Of a DNA stretch of 41,258 nucleotides, positions 14,426 to 23,132 are shown in pieces. The stretch covers positions 1-41,258 of the forward strand of contig ONKX01000035.1 of assembly GCA_900318555.1 (NCBI GenBank). Reading direction: 5' to 3'. The notes beneath the pieces were generated by a model. That model had not been told where the DNA came from, did no database searches, and saw only the letters and a program-made list of their open reading frames with translations. How positions within the stretch are numbered: the first letter of the stretch is position 1; each line of letters opens with the position of its first letter. This DNA comes from an uncultured Prevotellaceae bacterium. Its GTDB lineage: Bacteria > Bacteroidota > Bacteroidia > Bacteroidales > Bacteroidaceae. A program made the position numbers and the translations under genes.

Positions 14426-16003
14426 ATGAACAGAAACCAAAACTATAATCCTGATGTGCTCAACTGTCTTGCCAACTTGAGCAATGACGAGGTTTTTACC
14501 CCGCCCGAACTAGCCAACAAGATGCTCGACCTGTTGCCACAGGAACTTTTCCAAAATCCGAACACTACGTTTCTCGATCCATTTACTAAGAGTGGTGTAT
14601 TTCTCCGTGAGATAGTAAAACGGCTCGATGTAGGGCTGGCAGACAAGATGCCTGACCGTCAGCAGCGTATTGACCACATCTTGCACAAACAAGTGTTTGG
14701 CATCGCTATCACGGAACTGACTTCGCTGTTGGCCCGTCGCTCAGTATATTGCTCAAAGGATGCCAGCGGTAAATACAGCATCAGCAAGTTCACCACCGCA
14801 AGTGGTAATATCCTATATAAGAACATCAAACATACATGGGTCAACGGCAAGTGTAAATATTGTGGTGCTTCCCAAGCGGTCTATGACCGCGGTCCCGAGG
14901 CAGAGCAATATGCCTACATGTTCATTCATACAGATAATCCCAAACAATTCTTTCCAAATATGAAATTTGACGTAATCGTTGGTAACCCACCATATCAACT
15001 TAGTAAAGCAACAGAGAAAACTGAAAACAATGGTGCATTTGCTTCTGCAATATATCCATTGTTTATTGAGCAAGCTTGTAAACTTAATCCTAAATATATT
15101 TGTATGATTACGCCTAGTCGGTGGATGACAAAAGCAGGACAAGGCGTTTCTGATGCGTGGGTTGAGAAAATGCTCGGAAGTAATCATTTCATTGAGATAG
15201 ATGATTTCCTTGATTCTAATGAATGCTTTTCTGGAGTAGATATAATGGGAGGGGTTAATTACTTTTTATATTCGCCAAACTACTTAGGCAAATGTAATTA
15301 TGTGCTTCATCAAAATGACAATTTAGACAAAAGAAGCGATTATCTTGATAGTCTCGGTGCTGGTATAGTAATTAGAGATGCCAATGCATTGAACATAATA
15401 AGTAAAATTATTTCTGTCGAAGGAAAATATTACATCAACAATTCATTTTATAGTGTTGTCAGTCCAAAACACTTCTTTGATAAAGATGATAAACTTGGGT
15501 CTAACTGGAAGGGATACTCTCTAAACAAGGATGCGAAGCACAATATAAAGCTCTATGTAAATAAAAGACTAGAAGAATGTGGTTATGGTTGGATAAAGGA
15601 GTCAGATATACCAAAAGGTAAAAGCGCTCTTCCGTTAAATAAGGTGTTCATACCAAAAGCTAATGGCAGTTTTGGGCTTAATTCCCCTGTAATTGGATAT
15701 CCTTTCTATGGTGAACCAAATAGTGTATGTTCTTACACCTATTTGTGTTTAGGCTATGACCCCAATAGACATAACTATACAAGAGAAGAATGTGAGAATA
15801 TGATTACATATATCAAGACGCGTTTCTTTCGATATATGGTATCTATTAAGAAAAAAACTCAAGATGCTTCTCGTGATGTATACCAGTTTGTTCCCCTCCA
15901 AGACTTCTCTCATCCCTGGACTGACGAGATGCTCTATAAAAAGTACGGCTTGACAGATGACGAGATAGCATTTATTGAATCGATGATACGTCCAATGGAA
16001 TAG
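14426..16003 (+). CDS. Eco57I-type N6-adenine DNA methyltransferase
   Basis: The 525-residue protein has the motif order of a gamma-type N6-adenine methylase: EVFTPPELA (22-30), a SAM-loop equivalent FLDPFTKSGVF (49-59), and catalytic NPPY at 187-190. A small CKYCG zinc pair (Cys143/Cys146) lies between the motifs. Residues about 190-490 have no recognisable motifs and should hold the target recognition region. The DNA for this part is visibly richer in A and T than the flanking genes. It would methylate adenine in the recognition sequence and so protect self DNA. It is separated by three bases from the genes on each side, so the operon is tightly coupled. Confidence 0.85.
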   Translation: MNRNQNYNPDVLNCLANLSNDEVFTPPELANKMLDLLPQELFQNPNTTFLDPFTKSGVFLREIVKRLDVGLADKMPDRQQRIDHILHKQVFGIAITELTSLLARRSVYCSKDASGKYSISKFTTASGNILYKNIKHTWVNGKCKYCGASQAVYDRGPEAEQYAYMFIHTDNPKQFFPNMKFDVIVGNPPYQLSKATEKTENNGAFASAIYPLFIEQACKLNPKYICMITPSRWMTKAGQGVSDAWVEKMLGSNHFIEIDDFLDSNECFSGVDIMGGVNYFLYSPNYLGKCNYVLHQNDNLDKRSDYLDSLGAGIVIRDANALNIISKIISVEGKYYINNSFYSVVSPKHFFDKDDKLGSNWKGYSLNKDAKHNIKLYVNKRLEECGYGWIKESDIPKGKSALPLNKVFIPKANGSFGLNSPVIGYPFYGEPNSVCSYTYLCLGYDPNRHNYTREECENMITYIKTRFFRYMVSIKKKTQDASRDVYQFVPLQDFSHPWTDEMLYKKYGLTDDEIAFIESMIRPME

Positions 16004-16006
16004 CTT

Positions 16007-18748
16007 ATGGCAACTACAGATTTACTAAGAAACAAGGTCGCTGAAACACCTACCATATATGCCTACGAGCATATAGGTGTGCCAGCGCATAAGGGTATGT
16101 TGAAGGTTGGCTATACCACTCGCGATGTGGAAACCCGCGTCAAGGAGCAGAACAAGACGGGCGGCATCCAGTATCGCATTGTGCTGGCACGTCCTGCTAT
16201 GAGGCATGACGGAACATCGTTTGACGACCATCTGATACATAGCATCCTGCGCAAAGACCATGTGAGAAATCCTGAAGGCGAGTGGTTTGTGTGTGATGAA
16301 TACAGAGTGGAGCGTGCTATTGCTGCAGCCATAGAGGGAAAGAATACTATGGTGGATCGAATCTACAAATTCCCCATGCGACCAGAACAGGAACGGGCAG
16401 TAGATAAGACCTCTACATATTTCAAAGCGTTCAAGAAAGATCCAGATAACCGAGGATTGATTCCCCATTTCCTGTGGAATGCCAAGATGCGCTTCGGCAA
16501 GACTTTTACTACCTATCAGTTGGCGCTACGGATGGGATGGACGAAGGTGCTTGTACTGACGTTCAAACCTGCCGTAAAGACGGCATGGGAGGAAGACTTG
16601 CTAACGCATAAGGACTTTGAGGGCTGGCAATTCTGCCAGAAACAGGACGACCGCGAGTTTAACTATGTGAACGAACGGAAGCCGTTTGTCTGCTTTGCAT
16701 CATTCCAAGACGTACTGGGCAAGAATGCTATTGGTGGTATCAAAGCCACCAATGAGTGGATTCAAACTGTGGACTGGGATTGCATCGTGCTCGACGAGTA
16801 TCACTACGGAGCATGGGGAAAGAACGCCAAGAACTTCTACGACAAGAAAGACCCAGCCTTGAAACGGGCTGAGGAGATGGGCGACATCATTAGCGAGGAT
16901 GCTGACAATGTTCGTGAATTAGAAGCCCGCGAAATGTACGACGAAGGTTTGATGCCTTTGCGCACAGGCGCGTACCTTTATCTTTCTGGAACGCCTTTCC
17001 GTGCCATCTCTACCGGAGAGTTCATCGAGGAACAGATATACAACTGGACATATAGTGACGAGCAGGCTGCAAAGGAGAAATGGAAGGGCGATCACAATCC
17101 ATACGCACAGTTGCCAAAGATGGTGATGCTCACTTACCAGTTACCAGATAGTATACGTCAAATAGCATCCCAAGGAGAGTTTGATGAGTTTGACCTCAAT
17201 GAGTTCTTCCGTGCTGACGACAAGGGGTTTATCCATGAGGAATATGTACAGAAATGGCTTGACCTGATTCGCGGTAGCTATGCGGATGATATAATAACGG
17301 AATTGAAACTGGGTGCGGAGAAACCACCAATGCCATTCTCGGATAGTCGTCTGCTTAGCTACTTGCAGCACACCTACTGGTTTATGCCGTCGGTTGCAGC
17401 TTGTAAGGCTATGGCCAACTTGCTGAGGAAACGCAACAACCGGTTCTTTGATGACTACGAAGTGATAGTTGCTGCTGGTAATGAAGCAGGTATGGGAGCC
17501 AAGGCTGTCGAGCCAGTATATAATGCGATGGGAGAGCCACAACAGACGAAGACCATTACGCTGTCGTGTGGAAAGCTATCGACAGGTGTAACGGTAAAGC
17601 CTTGGACGGGCATTTTGATGCTTCGCAATACCACATCACCCGAAACCTATTTCCAGGCAGCCTTCCGCGTACAGTCGCCTTGGACGACCAAAGATGAATG
17701 GGGCGAGGAAATAATACTGAAACCCCTCTGCTATGTGTTCGACTTTGCACCCAATCGTGCCCTGCGTCAGGTTGAAGAATACAGTTGCCAGTTGAACGTT
17801 GAGGAAAGTAACCCGGAGAAGAAGGTTGAGGAGTTCATCAAGTTCTTGCCCATATTGGCATTCGACGGTTCTTCGATGAAGGAGATTGATGCAGCAGGAG
17901 TTTTGGATATGGCTATGAGCGGCACAACGGCCACCCTGCTTGCCCGCCGTTGGGAGAGTGCCGTGCTTGTGAATGTGGACAATGCCACACTTCAGCGACT
18001 GATGAACAACCCAGAGGCGATGAAAGCTCTGATGAATATCGAGGGATTCCGTAACCTGAACAGCGACATTGAGACCATCATTAATAAGTCAGACCACGTA
18101 AAGAAAACCAAGAAGGAGAAAGGTGATAACCTGACACCAAAGGAGAAAAAGGAACTGACTGACGAGGAGAAGGAATACAAGAGCAAGCGCAAGGAGATTC
18201 AGGAGAAGCTTATCAAGTTTGCCACCCGAATTCCTGTGTTTATGTACTTGACCGACTTCCGCGAATACTGTCTGAAAGATGTGATTATGCAATTGGAGCC
18301 AGAGTTGTTCAGAAAGGTGACTGGTCTTACGCTGGATGATTTCAGCCTGCTGGTGAGTCTTGGCGTGTTCAATAGCGACCTGATGAACGATGCCGTTTAT
18401 AAGTTCAAACGCTATGAGGACTCGTCGCTGAATTATACGGGAATAGATAAGCATACAGGTAAGATTATTGGTGGATGGGATACCGTGATGGAAATTACGG
18501 AAGAGGAGGATGACGAAACCGATGATGTTATTTCTGAAAGTGAAGAGCAAGACGTACCTGATATCCAAGAAGAGCCCGAGGTTAAGCCGTGGGAAAGTTT
18601 GCATGTGGGTGACAAAGTAATGCACAAGAGTCTTGGCGAGGGAGTGATCGTTTCGCTCGATGAAAACTATCTCTTTGTCAAATTCAAAGACCGCGAGTCT
18701 AAGTTCCTTTATCCAAGTGCATTTGAGGACGGCTATTTGAATATGTGA
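16007..18748 (+). CDS. GIY-YIG (T5orf172-type) and DEAD/DEAH helicase restriction protein
   Basis: The 913-residue protein joins a nuclease to a motor. Residues about 15-110 resemble the T5orf172 branch of GIY-YIG nucleases (IYAYEHIG, then MLKVGYTTRD and RVKEQ). A superfamily 2 helicase follows, with Walker A NAKMRFGKTFT at 158-168, DEYH at 263-266 and SGTP at 327-330, and a second RecA-like half with STGVTVKPW near 525. A Lys/Glu-rich stretch (about 688-735) precedes a mixed C-terminal part, and the last 60 residues (VGDKVMHKSLGEGVIVSL) look like a small SH3/KOW-type barrel. It probably translocates on and cuts unmodified DNA. It is the third gene of the operon; no terminator is seen after it. 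Confidence 0.82.
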   Translation: MATTDLLRNKVAETPTIYAYEHIGVPAHKGMLKVGYTTRDVETRVKEQNKTGGIQYRIVLARPAMRHDGTSFDDHLIHSILRKDHVRNPEGEWFVCDEYRVERAIAAAIEGKNTMVDRIYKFPMRPEQERAVDKTSTYFKAFKKDPDNRGLIPHFLWNAKMRFGKTFTTYQLALRMGWTKVLVLTFKPAVKTAWEEDLLTHKDFEGWQFCQKQDDREFNYVNERKPFVCFASFQDVLGKNAIGGIKATNEWIQTVDWDCIVLDEYHYGAWGKNAKNFYDKKDPALKRAEEMGDIISEDADNVRELEAREMYDEGLMPLRTGAYLYLSGTPFRAISTGEFIEEQIYNWTYSDEQAAKEKWKGDHNPYAQLPKMVMLTYQLPDSIRQIASQGEFDEFDLNEFFRADDKGFIHEEYVQKWLDLIRGSYADDIITELKLGAEKPPMPFSDSRLLSYLQHTYWFMPSVAACKAMANLLRKRNNRFFDDYEVIVAAGNEAGMGAKAVEPVYNAMGEPQQTKTITLSCGKLSTGVTVKPWTGILMLRNTTSPETYFQAAFRVQSPWTTKDEWGEEIILKPLCYVFDFAPNRALRQVEEYSCQLNVEESNPEKKVEEFIKFLPILAFDGSSMKEIDAAGVLDMAMSGTTATLLARRWESAVLVNVDNATLQRLMNNPEAMKALMNIEGFRNLNSDIETIINKSDHVKKTKKEKGDNLTPKEKKELTDEEKEYKSKRKEIQEKLIKFATRIPVFMYLTDFREYCLKDVIMQLEPELFRKVTGLTLDDFSLLVSLGVFNSDLMNDAVYKFKRYEDSSLNYTGIDKHTGKIIGGWDTVMEITEEEDDETDDVISESEEQDVPDIQEEPEVKPWESLHVGDKVMHKSLGEGVIVSLDENYLFVKFKDRESKFLYPSAFEDGYLNM

Positions 18749-18827
18749 GTTACGATAACAAAATTATTAACTTAATTATATTACTATGCCAGAGAAGTAT
18801 ATTTTGGCCAAAGAAAAACTTGTTATT

Positions 18828-18862
18828 CTTTGGTTCTTTGCTCACTTATTCGTAAATTTGCA
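18828..18862 (+). promoter_or_regulatory. repeated promoter module ahead of the mutarotase gene
   Basis: The -7 box TAAATTTGC (18853-18861) lies at the end of a stretch of about 34 bases. The stretch recurs on the minus strand at 41002-41035 with one difference (TTTGGTTCTTTGCTCACTTA, then TTCGTAA). Confidence 0.6.
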
Positions 18863-18892
18863 GCAGAAAAAAACAACTAAAAACATAATAAT

Positions 18893-19270
18893 ATGGAAGG
18901 ATACAGCGTAAAGGAATATGGACAGGCGGTGAAACGCTATGTGCAGACAATGGAGTTGAAGGACGACCCAAAGCTGATTGCAGAATATCAGCGCAGGCAT
19001 AGCCGTAGTGAGGCGTGGCCGGAAATACTGGAAGGCATACGTCAGGTGGGAATACTGGATATGCAGATATTCATCCTGGGCACGCAACTGGTGATGATTG
19101 TGGAGACTCCGCTGAACTTCGATTGGGACTCGGCAATGGCACGTCTGGCCACACTGCCGCGTCAACAGGAGTGGGAAGACTACATGGCCATGTTCCAGCA
19201 GTGCAAGCCCGGTGCCACCAGCGACGAGAAGTGGCAGGAGATGCAGCGTATGTTCTATTTGTATGAATAA
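18893..19270 (+). CDS. rhaM: L-rhamnose mutarotase family protein
   Basis: The 125-residue protein matches the rhamnose mutarotase (RhaM/RhaU) family. It has KRYVQTMELKDDPKLIAEY near the N-terminus, RHSRSEAWPEI in the active-site region, and the conserved C-terminal PRQQEWEDYM and MFYLYE. It would interconvert alpha and beta anomers of L-rhamnose, or a similar 6-deoxysugar such as fucose, in the cytoplasm. No other rhamnose or fucose catabolic genes are nearby, so the substrate is not fixed by context. A small lipoprotein gene follows after 13 bases. Confidence 0.85.
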   Translation: MEGYSVKEYGQAVKRYVQTMELKDDPKLIAEYQRRHSRSEAWPEILEGIRQVGILDMQIFILGTQLVMIVETPLNFDWDSAMARLATLPRQQEWEDYMAMFQQCKPGATSDEKWQEMQRMFYLYE

Positions 19271-19283
19271 TGGAGAGAACGGA

Positions 19284-19889
19284 ATGAAAATGATTATAAT
19301 GATGATGTTTGCCCTTGTGGCAATTACATCTTGTGGGAATAAGACGAAGGTGAGTACCAATCGTCTAAACAGTGCTGCATCGGATGCCGAAAGCACTGTA
19401 GTAAATGAAGTGCCTGACACGCTGAACACCGTCGAGGCTGTTGTGAAACAAGTGGATGCCGTCTATGCCTACTGGAACGAACTGCGGCAGCACTATGACG
19501 AGAACAAGCCCTCGATAGACGAGCTTTTCGGCAGCAAGGAATGGCAACGGGTAAGTAACGAAGTGGCTGCCATCGACCGTGAGTGCGAGTGTGGCGGATT
19601 CTTTGACTTTGGTGATGAAGGACCGTTGGACCCTTGGACATACGATTGTTACGAGGGTACTGTCAGTGCCGACAGTATTCAGGTCAAGATGCAGTCTGAC
19701 GGCATGGCTGAAGTCAGGTTCCTGGTGAAGGATGCTGTCACCATCAAAGGCGTTCCCATGCGCTGGCTGATGCAGGTGGAAGATGGCCAATGGAAAGTCG
19801 CTAACATCTTCTTCGAGAAAGATGACAACTTAGATATTCTGATGAATATGCGTGCCTATGTAGACAACGCAGCCACCACTGGCGAATGA
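19284..19889 (+). CDS. hypothetical lipoprotein, 201 aa
   Basis: A short Met-rich hydrophobic signal ends in AITSC (Cys17), a lipoprotein signal, so the protein should be membrane-anchored. The body has an acidic helical region followed by a beta-rich C-terminal half (VRFLVKDAVTI, then WLMQVEDGQWKVANIFF). That part resembles the DUF3828-like fold seen in many small Bacteroidetes lipoproteins; this is a resemblance, not a firm match. The start is placed at 19284, with a GGAGAG stretch just upstream. It is likely cotranscribed with the mutarotase gene. A GC hairpin (CGCTGGC/GCCAGCG, 19896-19913) follows. Confidence 0.7.
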   Translation: MKMIIMMMFALVAITSCGNKTKVSTNRLNSAASDAESTVVNEVPDTLNTVEAVVKQVDAVYAYWNELRQHYDENKPSIDELFGSKEWQRVSNEVAAIDRECECGGFFDFGDEGPLDPWTYDCYEGTVSADSIQVKMQSDGMAEVRFLVKDAVTIKGVPMRWLMQVEDGQWKVANIFFEKDDNLDILMNMRAYVDNAATTGE

Positions 19890-19926
19890 CGTTAACGCTG
19901 GCTGAGGCCAGCGGGTGGGATTGATT

Positions 19927-20895
19927 TTAGTCCATGGGATAGCGGACGTCCCATTTACGGCGGAGACCGTCCATCAGCTCCATGATGTAGATCGTCTCGG
20001 CGTGGGGCATCTCGCGCGGCTCGAGGAGTCCGTCGGCGAGTGCCTGGCGGCAGGCGCTGAACTGATATTCGTAGCCGGTAATCTGCTGGGGCACGCGGAT
20101 GGTCTCTATATATGTTCGGTCGGGACCATTTACGGTAACAGTCTGCGGATTGTTGATGTTGTCGATAATGATATTGCCCTCGGTCCCGGCGATGACGCCG
20201 ATGTTGTCGCCTACACATTGTGCCGACGACTGTACGTTTGCCAGGATGCCATTGGCGAGAATGATGGTGATGGCGTTTGTGAGGTCCATGCCGGTGTCGC
20301 TCTTGACGGCAAAACCATCAAGCATGCTGATGTCGCTATCAGTAAACATTCGTACGAAGTTGAGGGCATAGACACCGAGGTCGAGTAGTGCACCGCCGCA
20401 GAGGTCTGGACGCATGATACGTTCCTTGTTACCCATCGAATAGCCAAGGGTGGCCGTGATGAGGTGGGGAGTTCCGATGCGATCGTCGGCAATCAGCTTG
20501 CGAACGATTCCCACGACGGGCTGGTAGCGCGTCCAGATGGCCTCAGCGAGGAATACGCGTCGCTCGTGAGCGAGGTCGAGTATTTCCTTGGTCTGCCGTG
20601 CGTTGGCCATGAAGGCTTTTTCTACCAGACAAGGCTTGCCGGCTTCTATCGCCGCCTTCGTCACGTCGTAGTGGTGTGAGTGTGGCGTGGCAATGTAGAC
20701 GAGGTCAACGTCGGGATCGGCAATCAGTTCTGTGTACGAGCCGTAGGCCTTTGGGATGTTCCACTCCTTGGCAAAGGCCTGGGCTTTTTCTATTGACCGC
20801 GAACCGATGGCATAGGCCTCGCAGTCGGACATTCCGTTGAGTGTGATGGCAGCCTTTTCGGCAATCCATCCTGCTCCTATAATACCTACTTTCAT
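19927..20895 (-). CDS. Gfo/Idh/MocA-family NAD(P)-dependent oxidoreductase
   Basis: The 322-residue protein has an N-terminal Rossmann fold with GIIGAGWIA (residues 4-12), the segment YIATPHSHH (67-75), and the family's EKP position written as EKA (92-94). The C-terminal half is the typical beta-sheet domain. Members oxidise or reduce sugars, inositols or related hydroxy compounds. The start overlaps the stop of the upstream alcohol dehydrogenase gene as ATGA, so the two are translationally coupled and may act on the same class of substrate. The exact substrate cannot be read from the sequence. Confidence 0.85.
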   Translation of the reverse strand: MKVGIIGAGWIAEKAAITLNGMSDCEAYAIGSRSIEKAQAFAKEWNIPKAYGSYTELIADPDVDLVYIATPHSHHYDVTKAAIEAGKPCLVEKAFMANARQTKEILDLAHERRVFLAEAIWTRYQPVVGIVRKLIADDRIGTPHLITATLGYSMGNKERIMRPDLCGGALLDLGVYALNFVRMFTDSDISMLDGFAVKSDTGMDLTNAITIILANGILANVQSSAQCVGDNIGVIAGTEGNIIIDNINNPQTVTVNGPDRTYIETIRVPQQITGYEYQFSACRQALADGLLEPREMPHAETIYIMELMDGLRRKWDVRYPMD

Positions 20896-22082
20896 TTGCC
20901 GCGAGCCATTTGATATATTTTCTCCATATCCTCAGCTTTGAGCACCTTCAGGGCACCGCAAGTGCGCTCGTTGTCGCGGCTGCACTTACGTGTCATCTCC
21001 TTGATTTCCGCGTCGGTAATGTCGCGACCGATGAGTTCCTTGATATTGATAGGCATACCGATAGCATGGTAGAAACGCTCCATGGCCTGAATACCTTTCT
21101 CGGCGGTGCCTTCGGGGTCGGTGAAATCGTTGGGCACGTCCATCACGTTTACAGCGAAACGTACGAAACGGCTCAGGTTCTCATGCATCACATAGCGCGC
21201 CCAACTTGGCCACATGGCAGCGAGACCAGCACCATGGGTCACATCGAACATACCGCTCAGCTCGTGTTCCAACTGATGCGTCGCCCAATCGTCAGCCACG
21301 CCGCAACCCGTCAGACCGTTGTGCATTACGGAGCCGCCCCACATGATTTGTGCGCGGTAGCGATAGTCCTCGGGATTCTTTAGCACGGCAAATATGGCAT
21401 CCTTGATACTGCGCAGGGCGGCTTCAGCCAGCTCAGTCGTCAGGTCCATGTCGTCGTCCTTGGTGAAGTAACGCTCCATGGTGTGCATCATCATGTCTGT
21501 CACACCGGCAGCTGTCTGATAAGGTGGTAGCGTAAAGGTACGCTCGGGGTTCATGATGGCGAACTTCGGGCGCGACATATTGTTTGAGTAACCAATCTTC
21601 ACATCGCCGTCCTCATTGGTAATCACGCTAGCCTCACTCATTTCCGAGCCTGCTGCGGGGATGGTCAATACCGATGCCACGGGCAGCATCGTCTTTGGAG
21701 CCTCAGCTTTGCCGAGATACAAATCCCACACGTTGCCCTCCATGCAAACACCGTAAGCGATGCACTTTGCCGAGTCGATGACACTACCTCCTCCAATGGC
21801 AAGAATGAAGTCAATGCCCTCCTTGCGGCAAAGTTCAATACCTTTCTGCGCCAACGAGAGTCTTGGATTGGGAACCACGCCGCCGAGTTTGACGTAATCC
21901 ACGCCGCCAGCTGCCAGCAATCCGCAAATCTTGTCGAGCAGTCCTGAGCGCTCTGCACTCTTTCCGCCGTAATGCACCAGCACTTTCGTGCCACCATATT
22001 TCTTCACCAGAGCAGCTACCTGCTCCTCACTCTGTTTGCCGAATACCACTTCCGTCGGCGCGTAATAATTAAAGTCTTTCAT
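20892..22082 (-). CDS. iron-containing alcohol dehydrogenase
   Basis: The 396-residue protein is a group III (iron-dependent) alcohol dehydrogenase of the NADPH-dependent butanol dehydrogenase (BDH/YqdH) branch. GGGS at 97-100 binds the cofactor. The metal ligands are Asp196, His200, His269 and His283 (in DMMMH, THQLEH and THGAG). It would reduce aldehydes to alcohols or the reverse in the cytoplasm. It is transcribed from a -7 box at 22107-22099, and its stop overlaps the start of the oxidoreductase gene. Confidence 0.88.
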   Translation of the reverse strand: MKDFNYYAPTEVVFGKQSEEQVAALVKKYGGTKVLVHYGGKSAERSGLLDKICGLLAAGGVDYVKLGGVVPNPRLSLAQKGIELCRKEGIDFILAIGGGSVIDSAKCIAYGVCMEGNVWDLYLGKAEAPKTMLPVASVLTIPAAGSEMSEASVITNEDGDVKIGYSNNMSRPKFAIMNPERTFTLPPYQTAAGVTDMMMHTMERYFTKDDDMDLTTELAEAALRSIKDAIFAVLKNPEDYRYRAQIMWGGSVMHNGLTGCGVADDWATHQLEHELSGMFDVTHGAGLAAMWPSWARYVMHENLSRFVRFAVNVMDVPNDFTDPEGTAEKGIQAMERFYHAIGMPINIKELIGRDITDAEIKEMTRKCSRDNERTCGALKVLKAEDMEKIYQMARGK

Positions 22083-22098
22083 ACGTAAATAGTTTTGT

Positions 22099-22107
22099 GC
22101 AAAGATA
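22099..22107 (-). promoter_or_regulatory. -7 box for the alcohol dehydrogenase operon
   Basis: TATCTTTGC on the minus strand, 16 bases before the ATG at 22082. Confidence 0.6.
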
Positions 22108-22237
22108 GCATAATATTGTCAATTATCCAAGAATTTCTACGAATTTTAACGCAACACATTAAAATGGTATACGCAACAATCTGGTAAATCGTAAAACAAA
22201 AACTCACTTTTTCTTTGGTCATTTAGATGAAAAAGTG

Positions 22238-22246
22238 TAACTTTGC
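22238..22246 (+). promoter_or_regulatory. -7 box for the DUF4348 lipoprotein and murB operon
   Basis: TAACTTTGC, 21 bases before the ATG at 22268. Confidence 0.6.
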
Positions 22247-22267
22247 AGTCGATTTGAGATCAAATTG

Positions 22268-23107
22268 ATGAAACGGTATTTTATAGCTTTAATCTGCGGT
22301 GTGCTGTTGATAGCATGCGGAGGCAATAAAACGGGAGTAACCGAGGAGGTTGCCCCAGCGGATTCTGCGCAGGAGCGCACAGATTCGGCAGCTAATGACA
22401 GTATCACCGACCTGTTAGCAAATATCCCCATGCCAAAGGCCGCTGACGAGTTGTTCGACGACTTTATCTTCAACTTTGCGGCAAACAAAAAACTGCAGAT
22501 GGAGCGTATCCTGTTTCCGCTGAAGACGACGAAAAACGGTCAAGTGGGTAAAATCGAGAAAGGCGAGTGGAAGATGGAACGTTATTTTATGCGTCAGGAC
22601 TACTACACGCTGATTTTCGACAGCGAGAAACAGATGGAGGTGGTGAAGGACACGTCGCTGAACCATGCCGTTGTGGAGATGATATACTTCAACACTGGAG
22701 CTGTGGTGCAACACATCTTTGACCGTCTGCGTGGTGCTTGGATGCTGACGAGCATCAATACCATTCCCATCAGCCAGTCGACGAACGCGTCGTTCCTGGA
22801 ATTCTACCACAAGTTTGCGACAGATCTTGAATTCCAGTTGGAGAGTCTGAACGAAACTATCGAGTTTGAGGGTCCAGACCCCGACGACGACTTTGCCCGC
22901 ATGGAAGGACTGATATCGTCCGACACGTGGGAAGCCTTTGCACCTGAGTTGCCCCAGAAGATGATTTTCAATATTATCTACGGTAAGGCGCAAAAGAGTG
23001 GCAACCTGAAACTCTTTGTGCTACGAGGCATTGCGAACGGTATGGAGCTGGAGATGCGTTTCTCGCGGAAAGATGGTAAATGGAGACTGACGAAACTGTC
23101 GACGTAA
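22268..23107 (+). CDS. DUF4348-family lipoprotein
   Basis: The 279-residue protein has a lipoprotein signal ending in LIAC (Cys17), then a Thr/Ala/Asp-rich linker (about 20-55). The body has the segments DELFDDFIFNF and RILFPL, which I associate with the DUF4348 family of Bacteroidetes. A beta-rich C-terminal half ends in DGKWRLTKL. The function of the family is not known; the protein should face the periplasm. The in-frame TTG at 22265 is set aside for the ATG at 22268. Its stop codon lies in the first unit of a 7-bp array that bridges to murB. Confidence 0.75.
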   Translation: MKRYFIALICGVLLIACGGNKTGVTEEVAPADSAQERTDSAANDSITDLLANIPMPKAADELFDDFIFNFAANKKLQMERILFPLKTTKNGQVGKIEKGEWKMERYFMRQDYYTLIFDSEKQMEVVKDTSLNHAVVEMIYFNTGAVVQHIFDRLRGAWMLTSINTIPISQSTNASFLEFYHKFATDLEFQLESLNETIEFEGPDPDDDFARMEGLISSDTWEAFAPELPQKMIFNIIYGKAQKSGNLKLFVLRGIANGMELEMRFSRKDGKWRLTKLST

Positions 23108-23132
23108 GATGTATGATGTAAGAGGTAAGAAT
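23105..23132. repeat. 7-bp tandem array from the DUF4348 stop to the murB start
   Basis: Four units: TAAGATG, TATGATG, TAAGAGG, TAAGAAT. The first TAA is the stop of the upstream gene and the last unit contains the start of the murB ATG, so the array fills the whole intergenic gap. Confidence 0.85.

Noticed and set aside
18786-18911. 41-codon open frame across the mutarotase promoter
   Set aside because: It contains the repeated promoter and overlaps the start of the mutarotase gene in another frame.
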